A stretch of 64,000 nucleotides of DNA, taken from positions 5,777,676 to 5,841,675 of the forward strand of contig JARUPZ010000025.1 of the NCBI GenBank assembly GCA_031213475.1, in the 5' to 3' direction. How positions within the stretch are numbered: the stretch's first letter is position 1; every line of letters starts with the position of its first letter. Shown piece by piece: positions 51,501 to 58,500 of this stretch. The notes below the pieces were generated by a model. It was not told the DNA's origin. It worked only from the letters and a program-made list of their open reading frames with translations, and did not search any database. The DNA comes from Nereocystis luetkeana (lineage: Eukaryota; Sar; Phaeophyceae; Laminariales; Laminariaceae). The position numbers and the translations under genes were made by a program.

Positions 51501-52560
51501 CACAATATTGTTGACGGTAACATTTTTTAAAGGAGTGGTCCTCGCCACCTGTGTACCCAATCATCAACCACTTCTCAACTGGACGAGTTGCTTCACAACA
51601 TGACTGTAAACACTCACGCGATGGATGTCTAGACCATCGGATTGTTCATCAAGGTGAGTTTAGTTGTATTTTTGTCATACATTGTTGTTGGGTGGAGTAC
51701 AGAGGTCCTTAAGGTAGATAACGTGGAGACCAACACACATTGAGCGCTGCCCCTACCGAGGCCCTTCTCTTAAGAAAGCTCGCAAGAGTTTCCGAGTACG
51801 AACTATTTGTGCCACACAGCGTGACCAATGGTGGGTTGCGCACTTACAGTAGGCCATTGGACACTTTGTAGTGTCCGATGGTATTGTTTCTGATACAGAA
51901 ATAGTGAGGGTGCCCAAATATTACGTAAACCCCGACTGCGTCGTTCGCCCGAGTACGACCTAACGCTGGTGCTTGGGTGTGGTAATGTTGCTCCTGGGGC
52001 GACGCGTTCTACGATAGAGCTCTGAGGTAGCACATTCCCGTTATTTGATTTCTGGATGACGGGGCTTCTTAACCCAAAATCGTCGCAATGTCAATCTTGT
52101 TTCGAAAAAGACGTGGTTGCATATTTGAGACTATTGATTATCCGCCATCGCGATGCAATTTGATTTTTGCCGAAGTCGGTTTTCGGGTGAGGTATGGAGC
52201 TCTTCAAGTGAGGAGCCTCAGAAAAATTGAGGTGACCCTCTATCGTAGAATGCCTCGGGCGAACAGGTTATCCAAATTAATTTACACTACTGAGGTAGAT
52301 CCCCTACACTGGTAAAGGTAACTCACGCCGCCATTGACGTCAATAGCATCGTCGGTGATAGCAGCCTGATGGTCGCCTGTGCGCAGACCTCGCGATGAAG
52401 AAGCGTCTACGGTATCTCCAACCGGTGACCCTGGCTCATCTAGGCCGGAACTCTGGTCGCTTCCCGTCGTCCCCAGTCGCATTGCCCGCCCATTTGCTCC
52501 AGGTTGGAGTCCGAGGGCGATCATGGCAGCAACACGAACGTAGTTGGCAGGTCCTTTCAT
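26026..52560 (-). CDS. Vanadium-dependent haloperoxidase (VHPO), giant multi-exon gene
   Basis: Family enzymes use vanadate to oxidise halide with H2O2, giving hypohalous-acid chemistry. Thirteen exons on the minus strand (listed separately) give about 560 residues. One further segment between exons 9 and 11 is only tentatively placed and would bring it to about 615, close to algal bromoperoxidases. The order matches the family: N-terminal ASFHKTLPHDKYG; AELYWMALTRDV; LFRSTAVGVETGPMVSQ; DYMADYDDWLFIQ then NGGD; KRYIRSARDLG; WYQKWNVHLFARPE; SPTHPSYPAGHA; EINKMAFNVAVGR; MCGAHYRMDSEEG. The vanadate ligands are present: Lys and Arg eight apart in exon 9, His in PAGHA, Arg and the covalent His six apart (R-QMCGA-H). 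A signal peptide predicts secretion. Introns range from 115 nt to 5.5 kb and hold most repeats of the window. Halide preference (Br, I or Cl) cannot be read from sequence. The gene looks intact, with no in-frame stop or frameshift in any exon. Confidence 0.92.
27147..27231 (-). CDS. VHPO exon 13: vanadate-coordinating histidine
   Basis: The acceptor is CGTGTTAAAG|G and the donor CAACAG|GTACAT. QMCGAHYRMDSEEGLMMGE then VISVRMLQQ. The His follows the split Arg by six residues, as for the covalently bonding His of the family (R-x-x-x-G-x-H-Y-x-SD). Confidence 0.95.
27709..27860 (-). CDS. VHPO exon 12
   Basis: The acceptor is CGATCACAG|GCC and the donor GGCAG|GTAGGG. It contains ECFNDPVFPDGDGLTLLPY then EGEINKMAFNVAVG plus two bases of Arg. 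The GE-[IL]-NK-x-A-x-N-x-A-x-GR signature precedes the catalytic His. The split Arg is the third conserved vanadate-binding side chain. Confidence 0.95.
28277..28521 (-). mobile_element. Family B element (reverse orientation)
   Basis: Ends GAGGCGTTCTACGACATAGG and CCTCTATCGTAGAACGCGTC. The internal palindrome CTCCTCACTTGAGGAGCTCC is complete. In the VHPO intron between exons 11 and 12. Confidence 0.85.
29533..29788 (+). mobile_element. Family B element (forward)
   Basis: Ends GACGCGTTCTACGGTAGAGG and CTCTATCGTAGAAAGCCTC. Same VHPO intron as the copy at 28277-28521, in the opposite orientation. A shorter relic lies at about 29200-29290. Confidence 0.8.
30073..30156 (-). CDS. VHPO exon 11: GHA histidine
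   Basis: The acceptor is GTTCCGACTTGACAG|TCT and the donor CTCAAG|GTATTG. It encodes GGSPTHPSYPAGHAVQNG and AFATVLK. The His of PAGHA is the conserved active-site acid-base/ligand-shell histidine. The residue two before it is Ala, where several algal and fungal enzymes have Ser. The 5' boundary is uncertain because of the preceding run of eight Gs. Confidence 0.92.
30622..30781 (-). CDS. VHPO exon 10: candidate linking segment
   Basis: Between ARPE and SPTHPSYPAGHA homologues have about 40-55 residues ending in a LLPMAF-[PA]-EG-like motif. This frame encodes VHVKLPTVFPTP and ends RRLYLTLVRGFPER at a GTGAGG donor in phase 0, as exon 11 requires. The acceptor used (CTGTCGCAG|G) needs two bases from an upstream exon, while exon 9 ends in phase 0. 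A further tiny exon carrying the usual A-x-GG would therefore be required. Tentative. Confidence 0.4.
30961..31292. repeat. (AGGCA)n pentanucleotide satellite
   Basis: About 330 bp of AGGCA units (TGCCT on the other strand) with a few CATGGCA, GGCGA and GGTAA variants near its ends. It lies in the VHPO intron region between exon 9 and candidate exon 10. Because 5 and 3 share no factor, all frames stay open, giving spurious ARQGK and LPCLA repeat frames on both strands. Confidence 0.97.
32569..32776 (-). CDS. VHPO exon 9: Lys/Arg vanadate ligands
   Basis: The acceptor is GCGTCGCAG|G and the donor CCGGAG|GTGACT. It contains EAFRGALVLLEEGA, KGFVSFGVSHVMKIL and SSWYQKWNVHLFARPE. The Lys of YQKW and the Arg of ARPE are eight residues apart, as are the Lys and Arg vanadate ligands of red-algal bromoperoxidases. 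An acceptor 31 nt upstream is tempting but gives the wrong phase with exon 8. Confidence 0.95.
33538..33641 (-). CDS. VHPO exon 8
   Basis: The acceptor is CCTTCTTTAG|AAC and the donor TACAC|GTAAGG. NGGDHHTPELVDPVKRYIRS then ARDLGRLVTSDTIY. NG directly after WLFIQ and the R-Y-I-R-S-x-RDL block are both family features. Separated from exon 7 by the largest intron (5521 nt). Confidence 0.93.
33978..34154. repeat. (GATA)n microsatellite
   Basis: About 175 bp of GATA units interrupted by GGAT, ATAT and single-base variants, in the large VHPO intron between exons 7 and 8. Confidence 0.97.
35774..36021 (-). mobile_element. Family B element (reverse orientation)
   Basis: Eroded ends TGCGTTCTGCGATATATG and CCTCTATATAGTAGAACGGG. 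Internal GAGGCTCCTCACCTAAGGAG and CTTACTTCAGCAAAAAAC are kept. In the VHPO intron between exons 7 and 8. Confidence 0.75.
37771..38020 (+). mobile_element. Family B element (forward)
   Basis: From CCCGTTCTACGATAGAGGTA to ATCTCTATCGTAAAACCCAC, with internal TCAGTTTTCGGGTGAGGTAT and GAGGAGCC. In the VHPO intron between exons 7 and 8. Confidence 0.85.
38300..38410. mobile_element. Family C inverted-repeat element, intact
   Basis: Starts CTATTACGGGGGACCATAGT and ends with the exact inverse complement (ACTATGGTCCCCCGTAATAG). The arms extend to about 30 bp with only two mismatches around the TTAATAGGACC/GGTCCTGTTAA junction. The 50-bp interior is A/T-rich. Too small to code; presumably mobilised in trans. 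Confidence 0.85.
39163..39273 (-). CDS. VHPO exon 7
   Basis: The acceptor is CTGCTGCTGCCAG|CTC and the donor ATACAG|GTTTGA. It encodes LLVRDVTFDSITV and APGADYMADYDDWLFIQ, equivalent to the GxDfMtD...WL..Q block of the family. Phase 0 at both ends. Confidence 0.93.
39485..39512. repeat. (TA)n microsatellite
   Basis: Fourteen uninterrupted TA/AT dinucleotides in the stretch between VHPO exons 6 and 7. Confidence 0.95.
40359..40492 (-). CDS. VHPO exon 6
   Basis: The acceptor is CGACCGACAG|AC and the donor TCACAG|GTGCGC. It encodes NLASMAGFKNMRG and TQLFRSTAVGVETGPMVSQ. Homologues read LFRG-x-x-x-G-x-x-x-GP-[YF]-[VI]-SQ here. Phases fit exons 5 and 7 exactly. Confidence 0.93.
42016..42137. mobile_element. 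Family C inverted-repeat element, diverged
   Basis: CTAATACGGGGGACAATAGG to GGTCCTGTTAGCTATGATCC and CACGTAATA. It shares GTGTACATAAAAA and CAATATTTGGTCCTGTTA with the copy at 38300-38410, but the arms carry several mismatches. Confidence 0.8.
42442..42688 (+). mobile_element. Family B element (forward)
   Basis: GAGGCGTTCTACGATAGAGG to CTTCGTAGAATGCCTCC. Internal GACGGGGCTCCTTAACCCAA and GAGGAGCCTCTGAAAATTCA match the family. In the VHPO intron between exons 5 and 6. Confidence 0.85.
43408..43451 (+). repeat. G-rich tract
   Basis: Runs of 5-9 guanines separated by single A, T or C bases, about 44 nt, in the VHPO intron between exons 5 and 6. On the gene's transcript it is C-rich, so any quadruplex would form on the non-template DNA strand for plus-strand reading, not in the pre-mRNA. 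Confidence 0.85.
43696..43797 (-). CDS. VHPO exon 5
   Basis: The acceptor is AACTTGCTGAG|AC and the donor GCTGCAG|GTATGC. It contains SKAAQMAELYWMALTRDVHF, a diagnostic family block (AE-x-Y-x-MAL-x-R-[DE]), then SKYGQDETTIAAA. The 5' boundary depends on the micro-exon; an alternative acceptor lies 8 nt downstream. Confidence 0.92.
45893..46130 (+). mobile_element. Family B relic
   Basis: No clean ends remain. The order GGCGGGGTCATCCTGAACCC, AATGCATCGG, GGCCATGGGATTGAG and TTGTGTGAGGTACGGGGCTC follows the family interior. In the VHPO intron between exons 4 and 5. Confidence 0.5.
46444..46788 (+). mobile_element. Family B element interrupted by a family A element
   Basis: Left end TGCGTTCTACGATAAAGGTA, right end CGTGGAACGCCTC. 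The left half stops at TAATTACGGGGCCCCTTAAA and the right half resumes at ATCCGTCGGAACGCCAATAT, a break exactly filled by a family A copy. Without that insert the element is the usual 250 bp. Confidence 0.8.
46506..46602. mobile_element. Family A element nested in family B
   Basis: TTAAACCTTTTAGAACCGCA to TGCGGTCCTAAAAGGGATAA. The host family B consensus has CCTTAA at this spot, so insertion was into a TTAA, the target the family's own ends predict. Confidence 0.85.
47520..47545 (-). CDS. VHPO exon 4: candidate 26-nt micro-exon
   Basis: The acceptor TTTTTACTTCAG|T is strong; the donor ATTG|GTTGCG is non-consensus. It adds S-GLMPHSNI-D between GPA and SKAAQMAEL, where homologues have a short Met-Pro-Pro-rich segment. 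Its phases (2 in, 1 out) are exactly those required to join exons 3 and 5. The upstream intron is only 115 nt. Supported by phase and position, not by strong motif identity. Confidence 0.5.
47661..47806 (-). CDS. VHPO exon 3
   Basis: The acceptor is AAATCTCAG|GTG and the donor CCAG|GTACCA. It reads VDEEAFKALIACVAEGS, directly continuing LPHDKYGQ as in homologues, and ends at IGGIAVDMAGPA, equivalent to the family's ...FDLEG.. turn. Exit phase 2. Two cysteines. Confidence 0.9.
49122..49314 (+). mobile_element. Family B relic interrupted by a family A element
   Basis: GAGAGGTACGTTTTTGTTGC, GACAGGGCTCCCTATATTCT and, beyond the insert, GCCCAAAATCGTGAAAATGG correspond to consecutive parts of family B. 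In the VHPO intron between exons 2 and 3. Confidence 0.55.
49182..49274. mobile_element. Family A element, second nested copy
   Basis: GAGTGCAGCCCCGTTCTTGG and the inverse arm AAAGGACTGCAGTCC with GGGTTAGATAA. Moderately diverged. It breaks the family B relic at the position used by the copy at 46506. Confidence 0.65.
49627..49670 (+). repeat. (CTG)n-like triplet repeat
   Basis: GCTGCTGCTCCTGCTGCTGC and onward, an imperfect CTG/CTC/CCG run in the VHPO intron between exons 2 and 3. The open frame across it reads poly-Leu/Cys and is not regarded as a gene. Confidence 0.85.
50060..50212 (-). CDS. VHPO exon 2
   Basis: The acceptor is GTGCGCAG|CCA (phase 0, matching exon 1) and the donor GGCCAG|GTAAGA. 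It contains LSRAKKVLKQRLDWAQIEYD and NNGDRSSAASFHKTLPHDKYG. The NGD...ASF-x-K-x-LPHD block is an N-terminal hallmark of algal and bacterial vanadium haloperoxidases. Confidence 0.92.
52001..52256 (+). mobile_element. Family B element (forward)
   Basis: GACGCGTTCTACGATAGAGC to CCTCTATCGTAGAATGCCTC, with the complete interior including GGTGAGGTATGGAGCTCTTC and AAGTGAGGAGCCTCAGAAAA. In VHPO intron 1. Confidence 0.9.
52327..52560 (-). CDS. VHPO exon 1: start codon and signal peptide
   Basis: ATG begins MKGPANYVRVAAMIALGL, with basic residues then a hydrophobic core and a likely cleavage near GANG-RA. A Ser/Gly/Asp-rich propeptide-like segment follows. The donor is GGC|GTGAGT, phase 0. The frame is open slightly further upstream but has no further ATG before 52584, so this start is preferred. 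Confidence 0.75.
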
Positions 52561-55500
52561 GTTCCTGACCAATATGTGACTCACACGGGCCTACTTCGGC
52601 TGATTCTTTTCACCTGCCTCTCTACACAAACCTGAGCACGAAAACGCGAGGATCATGAAGCGGTGGTGGTGGGGGTCGGCAGGTCTCGCGTCTAGGTAAC
52701 CAAGGAGGAACGCAAACCTCCTTGCCCTTAGTGTCTGCTATTAACCGCGTTGCACCGCTGATGATAGGGGGGGAGGAATGCTATTTTATGGCGGGTTCAG
52801 TGTTGACACGACGGTACCAGTGCAAACACCAGACTTCTACAAGCGCTCCTGTGTCCGTACCATGGTAGAGTGTGAACCATGCTTGTAGCACTATGCACCG
52901 ACATACGGCGACCCTTTAAATGTAACTCTGAACACCCCACGGCACTTACAGTCACACACGAGCGGTATGCATGGTACAGGTCCCATGGCGTCCCCCCTGA
53001 GCACGCTCTGACCACTACCGCTCCAGGTGAGACACCAGCCAGGTGGCACTCAAGATTGGATACATGGCGCCCATCCATTTCTTATACGGTCAAGCTAAGC
53101 AACGGTCAAGCCAAGCACCTCCCGTATCACGCGTTGAACTGTATGCATCGAAGACGGTGCAGCACCTCCCGTATCACGCGTTGAACTGTATGCATCGAAG
53201 ACGGTGCACCTGTATGTGTTGGGTCTGCTGAAGTGTGGAGGCCTACCCCTCACCCATAACCCAGCATTAAAGACTACCGTGAGCAAACACCTGTATAAAA
53301 ATATCAAGATCAAATTCATAAGCACAGGGAAGAATCAAGTACTCATAGTGAATCACAAAAGGGTTTTGCAGTTGAGGAACCGCATCAGCAAGAACGCTGT
53401 GTGCGTCCCAAAAAGTATTCGCGAGAGCGAAATGGTCCAGCACAGCCCACGAATGAATCCCTGTGCAGATGCATGCCCACGTGGGGGTCAAGGCTTGCAC
53501 CCCATACACAAAGAGTATTGACGCACAGCGAGAGCCTGAGCCGTCTGTCAGTGCGAGGCACAACTGATCGAATTCGTGCAACAGGTCAAGGAATGAGTTG
53601 CGGACCATCGGAAAGGTTTTGCACGCAATAACCTGGAACGACTACATGGGTACGGACCATCGTGACCACGATTTTGCTGTCCCATGGTATATTTGACACC
53701 TCAATACATGTCCATGCCAGTGACGGGTCATAGGCAGCCAAAATAACATACAACCTTGCACGGGGGTATTCCTTACGGTTGTGGTGGAACAGTGCCAGGT
53801 CATTGCGTAAGAGACTAACGTAGGACGAGTGGATTGATCTATGATGTTTGTATCGTGGAAAAAATATCAGCAATGACAGATCATCCGTGAGATCGAAATT
53901 TCTTTCGTGACACCTTTTTTGCAAGCTGCGCGTGATACCATGATCACGTCTGCCACGTGCGGGCCGTGGAGACTTTACAGATACATAAAAAAGGCTGATC
54001 CTGCCTGTCCGCAACGAATTCACCTGAAGCGGTGCCTAGGCCACAATATACATCCCACTATACGTACGAATTCGGATCGTATATTATCAGGATAGGAACC
54101 GAAGAACAAGAATCCTTGAGAATTTTTCAGAAGAAAAAACAACTCATCGAAGCACGATTTTGCACGTTTAGTGAGACGTACTGGTTGTGTAGGTGGTTGA
54201 TATTAGTGTGCTAATCTGTCAGGCTTTGTACGCAACGGATCCTCCACGCCTGTATTACGAGCGGCTACTGCTGCAGGCATACGTTTCATTCTCCACTGGC
54301 ACTACAGTAGGTCAGCAAAGATCCAGCCTAGGCCTTACGCTCGGGTCGGCGCTGGCCAAATCTTACCGTTAGAGTGTACGGTACCTGGTATGGCATTCTA
54401 CCAGGGTTATCTGCTCTTGCATTTGAGAAGAAATTCGCATTTTGCTTGAAACCCGCCCGCGTTCAAACATTCATCAACATGTTCTGAACAATGATTTTTC
54501 AATTATGACATCTTTTTTTCTCGAAGCCTGCGGTGGTTCTCTAGTAGCAATCCTGTCTACTACGAAGATACTGTAAGCCCAACATCGTGGCATTGAACCC
54601 ACATAAAGGACGACTGGCTGTCTTCTTGTGCATAGCTTGACTGCACAATATGCCTTTGAAAACGATTGTATGCACAAATCGACGGGCGTCGACCAGCGAA
54701 AAAGGTCCTCAAACGTTTCGGCCATGGACATGGAGGCATGCCCCGTAGTGTGCATGGGTGATGAGAGCTTGGTATGTGATCCCAGACCCCGGTTGAAGAG
54801 ATGGAGGGAGCTCGATATGCGAGACACTTTATATCGGATGGAATGCGAACTCAGCACGTTGTGATCCCCACCATTAGGCCCCCGCGCGAGTAGTTGAGCG
54901 AGGCATCTTGTTGGGGCTGCTGTGTATTGCATCGATCAATCAAACCCACCGTCAGTCGTGGGGACGGGGGTTTTCCTAAATATTTAAGTGTTGGTCATTG
55001 TAGTTTTACGACAGAAACCCCAAGGAATTCTCGTTTTGGGACCTCTGGACACCCCAGTGGAACGGTCACGGCAGTTACTGTACCTGTTGACTAGTCCCAT
55101 GGCAGTGCCACGTCAGCCCCATGGGCGTTTTAGGAAGGTGCAATCGCAGTGCCGCGCGCTGCCATAGACGTGACATGCGAGCATCATGATACATGGCAGT
55201 CCCAATGGAGTCTACCGTATTCCACGGACCCCCATGTCAGCCAACGTGACTGGCTTCGACTCGTCACTGAAACGCCGAGGAAACCGGTACTCTGGATGGA
55301 GCAATACGGAGATCGCGCCTGTGTCATTGAATCGTGATGTTGGCCTTGTTTTCCGCTCTCCGCCAATATTACCCTCCGAGCCGACGACGCAAGGGATGCG
55401 AAGCCACTAACGCGGTTCATCAATGCATATACAGATCGCTGTGTATCGCTAGTATGTAGAGTGGAGTCGCTTCACGCGCTGACGAGTTTGAAGTATCTTC

Positions 55501-58500
55501 CGTGTGACGTTGTGGTTCCCAGCTCGCTTTTTGCGTAGGGTTTCGAGCGCACGTGCGTCCGCTTTTTCCGTAGTGCTTTGCCGGCATACATGCTTAGACG
55601 GCGTATGTTCTAAGTCCTGGTGTGGATTCGTGGAAGGTATACACAATCGCCGACAGTCTAGATACGCCGGCACGGCCAGACGTATCCGATCTGCAGGCGT
55701 TTCACCGAAATGGGCGGCATTTAATCTCGGCCGGTGTTGGTTAGGTAGGAGGGCGCTTTAGTTGGCAATATGGCTTATAAAGCAATTGTGGTAGGGCGAA
55801 AAGACGAGCGGAAAATGTTGGGAAAAGAGTAAATCTATTGTCGGAGTGCTGAACCGAATGTATGTGTGAAAATTTTAAAGGGAATCTATTGTAGTCTGGG
55901 GAAGAAACTGCTGATCATCGTGACCCTTTGTTACCAAGGAAGCTCCGTAAGGATGACGAAGGTAGGCGCCAGGGCTAGGTGAGCTTTAGCCAGATGAACG
56001 AAGGGACATCGTTCCCGAAGAAGGTCCAGCCGGAAACACCCCCGGAGGGCCTCGGTGAAGCGACCGCACCTATATACGTTCTTCGTCGTCAGTAGAGCAA
56101 AAACATACGTCGAGTTTGGGCCGCACCTCAAAAGCGATGTGTAGGTCAGGGGTCGTAGATTGATTGAAAACCCATCAGAGATGCGCACATACCCGATGGT
56201 TATACAGTCGTTTAATGAACGCTGCGGTGCTCCTCCCTCTCTTCTCGTGCGCGCGTTTCGGCCAGTTTTCGCCGTAGTACTTCGTACATGTTCGAGGCGT
56301 GATTGTTCGGCATGCTTAGTTTGCCAGTAACCTGGAGCCTTCCGCACCTCCCCCATTCAACAGCGATGTGCCACACAGATCAAAATGCTGCCGGTAGATA
56401 TAGGCGAAGTGCGGAGTCCTAGTGACAACAATGACATCGTTTCATTTCTAGTTAGCGCGGAACCGAAACGGCAACCTCTGAAGAATGGCACGGTAGAGCC
56501 CTCACGTTTGGGCTCAGTTTTATATACCCGTGCAACCAGTTGATCTCGTTGCTTCAGCAACTCCAGTATACAACGTATATGTTTGCGCAATAGGGGGCTA
56601 GCGAAAGCAATCCTGTTAAGATTTCGTGAGCAAACAACTTCGAAGTAATGTTCCGTTTCCTCGCGTGCGAAGCGCACAGCCAAGTAGACGCCACCCCTCC
56701 AGGGTGGCATTGCAGCAACACTAGCAAATCTAGTACTTTCCCACCATGCGTGAGATGGGCACCGAAAGAAAACCCAGGCGTCAACCAATGCAAACTGACT
56801 TCGATATGGCGTTTCGTGCTCAAGCGCAGAGGCTTGATGTGTGAGCCTGAGGAAATCTCGTCGAAACACGATTCTCAAGCTGATGAGGATCGGCAACTCT
56901 CGCAACACCGTCGTTCAATTTTGTCTGCAACAACACCTAAAACAGCATACACCCCTCGGATATAGTTCCAGCCGTACCATACCGCCAACGGGCAGAGTGG
57001 AAACGGATAGGGCGATTAGTCCGTTGGAATACCTCGTTGAGGCCTCCTCGAAGCTACTGATTGAATTCGTGTCTGCCCCCCGTTATCTGTGGGGAAGCGA
57101 GGGGCTCGGACATTACCTCCCGGGGGTTGTGACTGATACCTTGCGTGTGTTACCTTCACAATTTACCGCTATTTATTGCAGTATTGCACGAAATGAAGAC
57201 GGACGACACACGCTCTCGGTACCGCCACTGGACGCTACGAGGAACCGAGCGTCTGTCCAAAGTTTGCTACCAGACTCACCGTTCGGCCAGAGATGCGCGA
57301 CACTACATATGATTTTTTGCAAACCCCAGACGACTGTGTATCCCGCCAAAGCCACCAGATTCTACAATACGCCCGAATTCTGAAGACTATGCATCGAACG
57401 TAGCAGACGAGACTCGAGACTCGCAAGCCCGCTACGAGATGACACGCCGAACCCAGCGAACCCTCCGGCACCTCGAACTCACGTTTCGCACTACCAGTAC
57501 AGCTGTGAGACACTACACTTACGCACGTACGGTTTGTGATTTAAATAACAATGATCCCGGGACAAAAAAATACTCAGCAGAAAAAAATGTTATTCATAGA
57601 ACGTCCGAACAAATGCGCAACGTGGTTGACGAAAAACGTTGGCGCACCGGATGAACCACCGCAACCGGACTGAAAGAATGTTCGGCCATGGCTGCTGTCT
57701 ACCTCCCCCGATTGGAAACTACTTCATGTATAATCCAACGAAGATGTGTGAATGCTATTCGTTCGAGCAAAGCCCCTGAAACTGCACGGTTCGTAGGTGC
57801 GCCTGCAAGGTGTTACCAGGCGGGTGCGTCGGAAAGTCGGGTTAGGCGGATTTGTACATTGACCACACAGGGATATTGATTCATCACGTAACGCGTTGAG
57901 CACCTCCTGCACAAACACCACGTGTACGGATGAAAGTACCAGGCAAGCGACGCTGCTCCGAACTTGAATTGTATACGTGAGTTAACACAGGTGCGTGCGC
58001 CCTTTACTTCACTTGTGAATCATAACATGACTAATTCCAGAAACTCGTATCACATGTGTACGGTGTTTCTGAAATGTTTTGTCTGACGTCCCTGGGGACG
58101 ACACTGCTGTCCAACGACGTTCTGGCTTTCCCACATTTTGTTTGTCTTGAAAATGAAAAAAAAGCCAACTGGACTAACCGCTTCACCTCCTTCTTAAGGT
58201 TTAGATCAACCTTGACATGGGCTGCACCACGGGTGGGCGAAACCAACAACAGCCGGGACCCCACTGTACGAAGTTTGAGACCCAGAAAAGAATGCTCGGG
58301 GGAAAGGTTTGGGGGGCAGGGCGGCGGGGGGGTGTACAAATATGTTGTTCCCCTCAGTGGTTTAATGACTGACCACGGTTCTTTTTCGAGACGGGGAGAT
58401 AGAGCGAGGCAGGCCAGGGGGGGGGGTGGGTATTGGATATTTTTCATGCCCCTGGTCGTACAACGTACCGATCTGTTGCTTGCCTTATCCGTTTGACACA

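Noticed and set aside
56357-57383. Overlapping 183- and 180-codon frames on opposite strands
   Set aside because: No recognisable motif, signal sequence or consistent splice context; lengths are within chance for the window.
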